Below the pieces are notes generated by a model. That model had not been told where the DNA came from and made no database searches. It was given only the letters and a program-made list of their open reading frames with translations. 64,000 nt of DNA from Pseudomonas sp. PSKL.D1 (lineage in GTDB: Bacteria; Pseudomonadota; Gammaproteobacteria; Pseudomonadales; Pseudomonadaceae): NCBI RefSeq assembly GCF_028898945.1, contig NZ_CP118607.1:3396001-3460000 (forward strand). Reading direction: 5' to 3'. Both the position numbers and the translations under genes were made by a program. Each line of letters starts with the position of its first letter. The stretch's first letter is position 1. Positions 44,660 through 52,447 of this stretch are shown in pieces.

Positions 44660-44704
44660 CCGAATTAAAGTAGGCCATGTCATCACACATTCCGGAGGAC
44701 TCAC

Positions 44705-45766
44705 ATGGCCACGGTCCCATCCCACCCTGCCCTTGCCCCTACCCTCTCCACCCGAGGGCGGCTCAACGGCATATTGTTCGTCGCGCTGTTCGCGCTTGCC
44801 GTCACCCAATTGGCCGCGCTGCCAGCCATCGCCAACCTGGGCATCAGCCCGCTGATCGTCGGTATCGTTGCCGGCGCACTGTATGGCAATGCCCTGCGTG
44901 ACGGCGTGCCCGCCAGCTGGGCAGCCGGCATCAATTTCTCGGCCCGTGGGCTGCTGCGCATCGCGGTTGCCTTCTTTGGCCTGCGGGTAAGCCTGCAGGA
45001 AATCGCCGAAGTCGGTTGGTCGGGGCTTCTCGTGTCGCTGCTGGTGGTGGCCAGTACCCTGCTGATCGGCCTGTGGTGCGGCATGAAATTGCTCAAGCTG
45101 GACCGCGACACCGCGTTGTTGACCGCCGCTGGCAGCGCCATCTGCGGTGCCGCCGCCGTGTTGGCATTCGAGTCGGCCCTGCGCAGCGCGCCGCACAAAA
45201 GTGCCATGGCCGTTGGCAGCGTCGTGCTGTTCGGCACGCTGTCGATGTTCCTCTACCCGCTGGCGATCAACGCCGGCTGGCTGCCCCTCGAGACCCTGGG
45301 CAGCGGCCTGTTCCTGGGCGGGACGATCCATGAAGTCGCCCAGGTGGTCGGCGCGGCCAGCAACGTCAGCCCCGAGGCCACGCACATCGCCACCATCGTC
45401 AAGATGACCCGCGTGATGCTGCTGGTGCCCGTGCTGCTGGTGGTGGGCCTGTGGGTCAGCCGTTCGCGCCAGCCGGGCCAGGCGCAGGGCAATGGCCGCA
45501 TTGCGATGCCGTGGTTTGCCTTCGGTTTTCTGGCACTGGTGCTGGTCAATTCGCTGCAGGTGCTGCCCGGCAGCGTGACGCAGGCCATCAACAGCCTGGA
45601 CACCTTCGCCCTGACCATGGCCATGACCGCCCTGGGCATGGAAACGCGCTTCAGCCAGATCCGCCAGGCCGGCCCGCGGGCACTGGCCACCGGTGCCATC
45701 CTCAACCTGTGGCTGCTGGGAGGGGGGGTGGCAATCACACTGGGTGTGCAAAAGCTGTTTGCATGA
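44705..45766 (+). CDS. yeiH: YeiH family (UPF0324) membrane protein
   Basis: The 353-residue protein has about ten membrane helices and the family blocks GISPLIVGIVAGALYGN, AGINFSARGLLRIAVAFFGLRVSL, LTAAGSAICGAAAVLAFE and LGGTIHEVAQVVGAAS. YeiH is a putative exporter; sulfite or sulfate has been suggested but transport is not settled. It is probably activated by the divergent LysR protein. AGGACTCAC before the ATG gives a usable ribosome site. Confidence 0.88.
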   Translation: MATVPSHPALAPTLSTRGRLNGILFVALFALAVTQLAALPAIANLGISPLIVGIVAGALYGNALRDGVPASWAAGINFSARGLLRIAVAFFGLRVSLQEIAEVGWSGLLVSLLVVASTLLIGLWCGMKLLKLDRDTALLTAAGSAICGAAAVLAFESALRSAPHKSAMAVGSVVLFGTLSMFLYPLAINAGWLPLETLGSGLFLGGTIHEVAQVVGAASNVSPEATHIATIVKMTRVMLLVPVLLVVGLWVSRSRQPGQAQGNGRIAMPWFAFGFLALVLVNSLQVLPGSVTQAINSLDTFALTMAMTALGMETRFSQIRQAGPRALATGAILNLWLLGGGVAITLGVQKLFA

Positions 45767-45816
45767 CATATGGTGTTGTCAGAGAAGGATGTTTTACCTG
45801 CACAGGAAAGACTTAG

Positions 45817-47190
45817 ATGCCCCAACGCCATGTCATCAATGCATCCGTCAGCCCCAAAGGCAGCCTGGAGACGCTGTCGCAACGTGAAGTCCAACAACTG
45901 AGTGAAGTGGGTACCGGAAGCCTCTACACCCTGTTCCGCCAGTGCGCCCTGGCCATCCTCAACACCGGCGCCCATGTTGATAATGCCAAGACCATCCTCG
46001 AAGCCTACAAGGACTTCGAGGTGCGTATCCACCAGCAAGACCGTGGCGTGCGCCTGGAGCTGCTGAATGCACCGGGCGACGCCTTCGTCGATGGCGAAAT
46101 GATCGCCAGCACCCGCGAGATGCTGTTCAGCGCGCTGCGCGACATCGTTTACACCGAAAGCGAACTGGCCAGCCAGCGCATCGACCTGGAAAGCTCCCAG
46201 GGCATTACCGATTACGTGTTCCACCTGCTGCGCAACGCCCGCACCCTGCGCCCGGGTGTGGAGCCGAAGATGGTGGTGTGCTGGGGCGGGCACTCGATCA
46301 GCAGCGAGGAATACCAGTACACCAAAAAAGTTGGCCACGAACTGGGCCTTCGCAAGCTGGACGTGTGCACCGGTTGCGGCCCGGGCGTGATGAAGGGGCC
46401 GATGAAAGGCGCCACCATCGCCCACGCCAAGCAGCGCATGCACGGCAGCCGCTACCTGGGCCTGACCGAACCGGGCATCATTGCCGCCGAAGCGCCCAAC
46501 CCGATCGTCAACGAACTGGTGATTTTGCCGGACATCGAAAAGCGTCTTGAGGCTTTCGTGCGCGTCGGCCACGGCATCATCATCTTCCCGGGGGGTGCCG
46601 GCACCGCCGAGGAATTCCTCTACCTGCTCGGCATCCTCATGCACCCCGACAACCAGGCCTTGCCCTTCCCGGTAATCCTCACCGGGCCACGCAGCGCCGA
46701 GCCGTTCCTGCAGCAGTTGCACGCCTTCGTGGGGGCCACCCTGGGCGAGCAAGCCCAGCGCCACTACCAGATCATCATCGACGACCCGGCCGAAGTGGCA
46801 CGGCACATGGTCGAAGGGCTCAAGGAGGTGAAGCAGTTCCGCCGCGAGCGCAACGATGCCTTCCACTTCAACTGGCTGCTGAAGATCGACGAGGGCTTCC
46901 AGCACCCGTTCGACCCGACCCACGCCAACATGGCCGAACTGGCCCTGCGCCGCGACCTGCCGGCCCATGAACTGGCCGCCAACCTGCGCCGGGCGTTTTC
47001 CGGGATCGTGGCCGGTAACGTGAAGGACAAGGGCATCCGCCTGATCGAGGAGCACGGGCCGTACCAGATCCGTGGTGACAGTGCGGTGCTGGAGCCGTTG
47101 GGGCGCCTGTTGCAGGCGTTTGTTGACCAGCACCGGATGAAGTTGCCGGGTGGGGCGGCGTATGTGCCGTGCTATCAGGTTGTGACCTGA
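45817..47190 (+). CDS. ppnN: Pyrimidine/purine nucleotide 5'-monophosphate nucleosidase
   Basis: The 457-residue protein cleaves the N-glycosidic bond of nucleoside monophosphates to base and ribose 5-phosphate and is linked to purine salvage and the (p)ppGpp response in E. coli (PpnN, formerly YgdH). The LOG-type lysine decarboxylase fold is seen in VCTGCGPGVMKGPMKGAT and the phosphate-binding IIFPGGAGTAEEFLY; N- and C-terminal PpnN domains frame it (VSPKGSLETLSQREVQQL and YQIRGDSAVLEPLG). A terminator follows. Its position after yeiH is not an obvious functional link. Confidence 0.95.
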   Translation: MPQRHVINASVSPKGSLETLSQREVQQLSEVGTGSLYTLFRQCALAILNTGAHVDNAKTILEAYKDFEVRIHQQDRGVRLELLNAPGDAFVDGEMIASTREMLFSALRDIVYTESELASQRIDLESSQGITDYVFHLLRNARTLRPGVEPKMVVCWGGHSISSEEYQYTKKVGHELGLRKLDVCTGCGPGVMKGPMKGATIAHAKQRMHGSRYLGLTEPGIIAAEAPNPIVNELVILPDIEKRLEAFVRVGHGIIIFPGGAGTAEEFLYLLGILMHPDNQALPFPVILTGPRSAEPFLQQLHAFVGATLGEQAQRHYQIIIDDPAEVARHMVEGLKEVKQFRRERNDAFHFNWLLKIDEGFQHPFDPTHANMAELALRRDLPAHELAANLRRAFSGIVAGNVKDKGIRLIEEHGPYQIRGDSAVLEPLGRLLQAFVDQHRMKLPGGAAYVPCYQVVT

Positions 47191-47199
47191 AAGAACGTG

Positions 47200-47219
47200 G
47201 GGCCGCTTTGCGGCCCTTT
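47200..47219 (+). terminator. Rho-independent terminator after ppnN
   Basis: GGGCCGC, loop TTT, GCGGCCC followed by TTTC: a compact GC stem 10 bp after the ppnN stop. Confidence 0.82.
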
Positions 47220-47261
47220 CGCTTTCGCAGAGGGTACTGCAATTGCAAGCGTGCGCGGATC

Positions 47262-47348
47262 CTGTAGGAGCGGCTTTAGCCGCGAAGCAGGCGACGCGGT
47301 GCCTGGCACCGGCCTTGCCGGTGTTCGCGGCTAAAGCCGCTCCTACAG
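47262..47348. repeat. REP/REPIN element F (inverted pair)
   Basis: CTGTAGGAGCGGCTTTAGCC is mirrored by GGCTAAAGCCGCTCCTACAG, with GGTGCCTGGCACCGGCCTTGCCGGTG inside. It separates the converging ppnN and diguanylate cyclase genes and is the close counterpart of element C in reverse order. Confidence 0.9.
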
Positions 47349-47356
47349 GCCCCCTG

Positions 47357-48511
47357 TTACCTCACAGGGCTAACCACCAACCGGATACTGTCCCGCCCCC
47401 CGCGCTTGGATTGGTAAAGCGCCACATCCCCCTGCTCGATCAACGCCGCCAGGCTCGCTGGCGGCTGGTCGAACAAGTTGGCGCCGATGCTCAAGGTAAC
47501 CGGCTGCGGCGTTGGCATGGCCTGCTCGGCAAACTGCTGGAACTGGCCCCGCAGCACCCCACCCAACTCCACCACCCGCTCGCTGCTGGCATCGCTGAGC
47601 AGGATCACGAATTCATCCCCGCCCAACCGCGCCGCCAGCGAGCGCTCCGGCAGCACCGCGCGGATCATCTCGCTGAGCGCCACCAGCAAACGGTCGCCGG
47701 CCGCATGGCCGTGCAGGTCGTTGACCAGTTTGAAGTTGTCGATATCGATCAACAGAAGCGCGCCTGGGTGCGCCGGGCTGACTGCTTTGAACAAATGGGT
47801 CGCCCGCACTTCCAGGGCACGGCGGTTGTACAGCGCAGTCAGTGGGTCGCGAGCGGCCAGGCGGGCGATACGCTCCTCACGGCGATAGCGCACGGTGCCG
47901 GTCATCGACAAGGCAATCAGCATGATCGCCATCGCACCCTCGACCAGGGAAATCTGGATGATCAGGCCGCCGAAGGTCGCCAGGTCAATCAGCGTGCCGG
48001 GGGTGATCGCGATGATCGCTTTGGCCACGTAGAACAGCCCATGGATCAGCAGCACATAGCGCAACTGCACCGCGCCAACGCTCAGCGATTTGCCATGCGG
48101 GCGCAGCAGCATGCTGCCTTTGAGGGTGAGCAATGCCACCAGCAGCGAGTTGACCATCAACATGACCTTCGACCACTGCGGCCCGGCCGGTAACGCCAAC
48201 AAGGCAAACCAGACCAGCACCAGCAGCAACCAGGCCCGCGACAGCCGTGTCTGGGTGAAGCGCACCACCCCAAGCAAGAAGCACGTGTGGGCCACCACCA
48301 GCAGGCCGTTGGCAAACCAGATGCCGATGAACAGCAGGCCGATCCCGCGCAGCAGGGCAAGGGTCGAGCCAATGGTGATGGTGGCAAACCCTGCGCTCCA
48401 GAACAGCAGCGAAGGTTCGCGGACACTGCGCCATTCAATCGCAAGGTACAAGGCAGCGGCGGCTGCCAGGGCGATGGTAATGGTCAGCATCGTGGGTGGA
48501 TCGAGCGCCAT
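47357..48511 (-). CDS. Membrane diguanylate cyclase (GGDEF)
   Basis: A 384-residue protein with about six N-terminal membrane helices (residues 8-205, MASE-like) and a C-terminal GGDEF domain: RDPLTALYNRRAL, LLIDIDNFKLVNDLHGHAAGD and the intact active site Gly297-Gly-Asp-Glu-Phe301. The residue expected to be Asp in the RxxD allosteric inhibition site is Ala here (RSLAARLGGDEF), so product inhibition through the I-site is probably absent. It should make cyclic di-GMP in response to a membrane-sensed signal. It lies between REP element F and the pssA gene. Confidence 0.9.
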   Translation of the reverse strand: MALDPPTMLTITIALAAAAALYLAIEWRSVREPSLLFWSAGFATITIGSTLALLRGIGLLFIGIWFANGLLVVAHTCFLLGVVRFTQTRLSRAWLLLVLVWFALLALPAGPQWSKVMLMVNSLLVALLTLKGSMLLRPHGKSLSVGAVQLRYVLLIHGLFYVAKAIIAITPGTLIDLATFGGLIIQISLVEGAMAIMLIALSMTGTVRYRREERIARLAARDPLTALYNRRALEVRATHLFKAVSPAHPGALLLIDIDNFKLVNDLHGHAAGDRLLVALSEMIRAVLPERSLAARLGGDEFVILLSDASSERVVELGGVLRGQFQQFAEQAMPTPQPVTLSIGANLFDQPPASLAALIEQGDVALYQSKRGGRDSIRLVVSPVR

Positions 48512-48615
48512 GGGTGGATTGGCCTATCTGGTTAACAAATAAAAGCGCGATTGTATTCGCTTGTCATGACTTTTCAGAGAGGTGCCGATGAATATAGCCC
48601 GCCCACGGCTGCGTT

Positions 48616-49944
48616 TCAGAGCACCCGCTTGATCAGTGGCTCCAGGCGGCTGTAGCGCAAGCGCCGAAGGAAGGTGCGCACCTCCTTGGGGTGCTCGGCC
48701 TTGACGCCCAGGTCGTCGGGCGAAACGATACGTGGCGCGTGCCTGCGGATGCCCTCCAGCTCCACGGCACGTGGTACCAGCCATTGGCCTTGCGGGTCGT
48801 CGATCAGCAGGCCGTTTTCCAGGTCAAGGTTGAAGCCGCGCGGGTTGAGGTTATTGCCGGTCAACAGCGAATAGCGCTGGTCCACCCAGATGCCCTTGGC
48901 ATGGAAGGTGTGGCCAGGGTCATTCCACACCCGCACCACCAACTGGCTGCAGGCCAGCGCAACTTGCCGACGGCGCACGAACGCCCGCAGGTTGTCTTCA
49001 TACAGGTAGGGCAACGCACCGCTGGCGCTGAAGGGCTCGCCCGGTGCGATGTAAAAGTCGTTGGCGGTGCGGTGGCCGACGATCAGTTCGATGCGCACCC
49101 CACGGCTGAGGGCTTGGTCGAGCTCGCGCATCACCACGCGCGGCGGGTTGAAATACGGCGTGCTGATAACGATCTGTTCCCGCGCCGCCGCCAACAGCGC
49201 GCACAACGCGCGGTTCAGCGGGTTGCCACGGCCCACCCCTAGCAGCGGCACCACCCGCAGCCCCTGTCCGGTTGCGCTCGCTGGCGCCTCATAGGCCATG
49301 CGCCGCAGCCTGGCGCGCAGGCGGCGGATGTCACCGCGCAGGCTGCGGTTGGCAGGCGGCGCCGGCAAATCCAGGCGTGGCGTTGCGGTGTGGTGCAGCA
49401 GGCGGCGCACCAGGTCGACCATCGAGTCGGCCAGTGCAGCGCACTGGAACAGGTGATAGCGGTCCAGCCGGTAGCGGTCGAACCGGTGCAGGTAAACGTT
49501 ATTCAGGCTGGCGCCGGTATAGATCACGCAATCATCAATCACACTGCCCTTGAGGTGCAGCACGCCAAACAGCTCGCGGGTTTGTACCGGCACACCATGG
49601 ATGACCACATCCAGCCCGCGCAACTGGCGCTGGGCCTGATACCAGGCGGCGTTACCCGGTTGCCGCCCGGCCCCCAGCAAACCACGACGGGCACGGAACC
49701 AGTCGACCACAATGACGATTTCCAGCGCCGGCCGGGCAGCCTTGGCCCGGTACAGGGCATCGAGCACTTCCTGGCCGGCCTCGTCCTCCTGCAGGTACAG
49801 GGCAACGATGACGATGCGCCGGGTGGCCGCGCCAATGCGCTCGAGCAGGCAGGCGCGGTAAGTTGCCGCGTCGGGCAATACCTGGATCGCCTCGGCGGGC
49901 ATGGCAAAGCCTGGCAACGCCGCCAGCATGGTTTCGGGGTTCAC
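48616..49944 (-). CDS. pssA: Phosphatidylserine synthase, PLD superfamily (type I)
   Basis: The 442-residue protein has two HKD-type motifs, LHLKGSVIDD and FHAKGIWVDQ, in the order and spacing of the PLD-type CDP-diacylglycerol:serine O-phosphatidyltransferase. GNPLNRALCALLAAAREQIVIST and LLTGNNLNPRGFNLDLENGLLI further support this. It acts at the cytoplasmic face of the inner membrane in phosphatidylethanolamine synthesis. No membrane helices are visible, as expected. It is a single gene with its start 145 bp from the divergent GlxA-type regulator. Confidence 0.92.
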   Translation of the reverse strand: MNPETMLAALPGFAMPAEAIQVLPDAATYRACLLERIGAATRRIVIVALYLQEDEAGQEVLDALYRAKAARPALEIVIVVDWFRARRGLLGAGRQPGNAAWYQAQRQLRGLDVVIHGVPVQTRELFGVLHLKGSVIDDCVIYTGASLNNVYLHRFDRYRLDRYHLFQCAALADSMVDLVRRLLHHTATPRLDLPAPPANRSLRGDIRRLRARLRRMAYEAPASATGQGLRVVPLLGVGRGNPLNRALCALLAAAREQIVISTPYFNPPRVVMRELDQALSRGVRIELIVGHRTANDFYIAPGEPFSASGALPYLYEDNLRAFVRRRQVALACSQLVVRVWNDPGHTFHAKGIWVDQRYSLLTGNNLNPRGFNLDLENGLLIDDPQGQWLVPRAVELEGIRRHAPRIVSPDDLGVKAEHPKEVRTFLRRLRYSRLEPLIKRVL

Positions 49945-50089
49945 GTACGTTCACCTTCTGTCTGCATTCGGGTCCATTCCTGGCCGCAGCCCCTGGGTGT
50001 ACTATCCACCGGGCAACGACCCATAACAACAAGAAACCTGCGAGGCCTTTTCCCACTGCCCCCGCCTCAGCTTGCACAGGATGACCCCG

Positions 50090-51082
50090 ATGGTCCACCC
50101 CACTCTTGCAAACGTATCGGCCAATGCCGCCAAGACCTTCGGGTTTCTGATCTTGCCCAGCTTCACCACCATTGGCCTGGCCTCGGCGGTGGAGACGTTA
50201 CGCATGGCCAACCTGGCGGCACGCCGTACGTTGTACCGTACAGTGCTGATTGCCGCCAGCGCTGAACCGGTCATGGCCAGCAACGGCATGCGTGTGCTGC
50301 CGGACCATGCCCTGGCCGACGCACCCGCGCTGGACGCCCTGTTCGTGGTCGGCGCCAACCCCATCGACCGCAGCCGCTCCACCCGGCCCTTGATCGACTG
50401 GCTGCGCCAGCTGGCGCGCCAGCGCCTGCCGTTGGGTGGCATTTGCACCGGGAGCTACCTGCTGGCCAAGGCCGAGTTGCTCAAAGGTTATCGCTGCACC
50501 ATTCACTGGGAAGACATTCAGGCCTTGCAGGACCATTTCCCCGGCATCGTCATCTCCAACCAGCTGTTCGAGCTGGACCGCGACCGTTTCACCTGCTCCG
50601 GTGGCGTGGCAGCCATGGACATGATGCTGCAACTGATCGCCCGCGAACCCGGTGGCCAGGACATTGCCGCCAAGGCAGCCGAGCTGCTGCTGTGCGACCG
50701 CATGCGCGGCGAGCGTGAGCGCCAACGGGTGCCGCTGCGTACCTTGCTGGGGGCGGCCCAGCCCAAACTGAGCCAGGTGGTGGCGATCATGGAAGCCAAC
50801 CTGGAGGAGCCGCTGGGGCTGGAAGAGCTGGCCAGCCTCAACGAAGTGACCGTGCGCCAGCTGGAGCGGTTGTTCCACAAGTACCTGCAGCGCACACCCA
50901 GCCAGTATTACCTTGAGTTGCGGCTGGCACGGGCGCGGGAACTGCTGTTGCGCAGTGATGTACAGGTGCGGGAGGTCGCGCTGGCATGCGGGTTCAGCTC
51001 GCCAGCGCATTTTTCCAAGAGTTACAGCCGGTTCTTCGGCTTGTCGCCGCTGGGGGAGCGGCGACAGGCATCGTTGCATTGA
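50090..51082 (+). CDS. GlxA-type AraC-family regulator
   Basis: With the ATG at 50090 (AGGA eight bases before) the protein has 330 residues. The N-terminal half is a class I glutamine amidotransferase-like (DJ-1/PfpI) domain with LPLGGICTGSYLLAKAELLKG, where Cys stands at the usual nucleophile elbow; the C-terminal half has two AraC helix-turn-helix motifs (LGLEELASLNEVTVRQLERLF and VREVALACGFSSPAHFSKSYSRFFG). This is the arrangement of GbdR/ArgR/CdhR-type regulators of quaternary amine and amino acid catabolism. Target unknown; no amine genes are adjacent. Confidence 0.9.
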   Translation: MVHPTLANVSANAAKTFGFLILPSFTTIGLASAVETLRMANLAARRTLYRTVLIAASAEPVMASNGMRVLPDHALADAPALDALFVVGANPIDRSRSTRPLIDWLRQLARQRLPLGGICTGSYLLAKAELLKGYRCTIHWEDIQALQDHFPGIVISNQLFELDRDRFTCSGGVAAMDMMLQLIAREPGGQDIAAKAAELLLCDRMRGERERQRVPLRTLLGAAQPKLSQVVAIMEANLEEPLGLEELASLNEVTVRQLERLFHKYLQRTPSQYYLELRLARARELLLRSDVQVREVALACGFSSPAHFSKSYSRFFGLSPLGERRQASLH

Positions 51083-51106
51083 TGGGCCGGGCCCGGCAAC
51101 GACAGG

Positions 51107-52435
51107 TCAGTGGCCGTGTTGCAGCTCGGCCCGCACGTCACTCACCTGCGCGGCGGTGACCGCCGCGGCGTGGTTGGACCACCCTTGACGCAGGAAGGTG
51201 GCCAGTTCCGCCACTTCGGCATCGTCCATGCGCTCGGCAAAGCCAGGCATCGGCAGCACTGACGGTGCGCGCTCGGTCGATGGCGTCTGCGCGCCGGCCA
51301 GGATCACGTGGATCAACGCCGCCGGGTTGTCGGCATTCACCACCGAGGCACCATCCAGGCGCGGGAACACCTCTGGCGCACCTTCACCCGACACGAAGTG
51401 ACAGGCACCGCAGTTGTCCACGTAAAGGCGCTCGCCCAGGTTCAGGCCCTTGGCCGCAGTCAGTTTGGCGGTCGTGCCTTCGCTACGCTGGGGCTGGTGC
51501 TGATAGGCCGGCGCCTTGCCGCCTTCGAGCGACTTGAGGTACACCGCCATCGCTTGCAGGTCTGCATCGCTCATGTGCGAGGTGCTGTTGGCGATCACGT
51601 CCTTCATCTCACCGGCCACCGAAGCCACGCTGTTACGCCCGCTGCCCAGGTAGTCGACGATCTGCTGCTGGCTCCAGTGCGGCATGCCGCGCAGTGCCGG
51701 CACCGCCCAGCCATTGAGCTCGGCACCGGTCAGGTAGCCACCGGCGCTTTCGTCCAGGCCCTTTTCCTGCATGGTCAGTGCCCGCGGGGTGTGGCACGAA
51801 CCACAATGGCCCAGGCCTTGTACCAGGTAGGCACCGCGTTGCAGCTCGGACTGCGCCGCCGCTTCGGCAACGCCCTCATCCGCGGGCAGCGGCGAGAACA
51901 GCGTGCGCCAGTACGCCAGCGGCCAGCGGATCGACAATGGCCACGGGATGTCGTTGGCCTTGTTGGCCTGCGCCACCGGTGCCACGCCCTTCATGAAGTA
52001 GGCGTACAGCGCTTCCAGGTCCTGGTCGCTGACCTTGGCATAGGACGGATACGGCATCGCCGGGTACAGCGCGCTGCCGTCGTGGCCGATGCCACGACGC
52101 ATGGCGCGCTCGAAGTCGCCGTAGGTCCAGTTGCCGATGCCAGTGCTGGCATCCGGGGTGATGTTGGTGGAATAGATGGTGCCGATCGGCGAGGCAATGC
52201 CCAACCCACCGGCGAACGGTTTGCCGCCGTCATGGCTGGTGTGGCAGGCAACGCAGTCACCGGCCCGCGCCAGGTAGGCGCCCTTTTCGATCAATTGCGG
52301 GCTCATGGCCTGCTTCATCTGTGCCTGCGGGTCACCGGAGCGGTTGAGCACCACGCTCAGCGCCCAGGCCAGCAACGCGGCCACGGCCGCCAGCACGACC
52401 AGTACGGCCAGGCGGGAACGAACTTTGGATGTCAT
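51107..52435 (-). CDS. Triheme cytochrome c subunit of an FAD-dependent sugar/gluconate dehydrogenase
   Basis: A 442-residue protein with an N-terminal membrane anchor (ALLAWALSVV region, residues 8-30) and three c-type heme sites: Cys61-Val-Ala-Cys-His65, Cys211-Gly-Ser-Cys-His215 and Cys342-Gly-Ala-Cys-His346. This triheme arrangement belongs to the cytochrome subunit of membrane gluconate 2-dehydrogenase and related alcohol/sorbitol dehydrogenases, which passes electrons to ubiquinone. It is the last gene of the three-gene operon, 12 bp after the flavoprotein. Confidence 0.92.
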   Translation of the reverse strand: MTSKVRSRLAVLVVLAAVAALLAWALSVVLNRSGDPQAQMKQAMSPQLIEKGAYLARAGDCVACHTSHDGGKPFAGGLGIASPIGTIYSTNITPDASTGIGNWTYGDFERAMRRGIGHDGSALYPAMPYPSYAKVSDQDLEALYAYFMKGVAPVAQANKANDIPWPLSIRWPLAYWRTLFSPLPADEGVAEAAAQSELQRGAYLVQGLGHCGSCHTPRALTMQEKGLDESAGGYLTGAELNGWAVPALRGMPHWSQQQIVDYLGSGRNSVASVAGEMKDVIANSTSHMSDADLQAMAVYLKSLEGGKAPAYQHQPQRSEGTTAKLTAAKGLNLGERLYVDNCGACHFVSGEGAPEVFPRLDGASVVNADNPAALIHVILAGAQTPSTERAPSVLPMPGFAERMDDAEVAELATFLRQGWSNHAAAVTAAQVSDVRAELQHGH

Positions 52436-52447
52436 CGTGTGCGCTCC

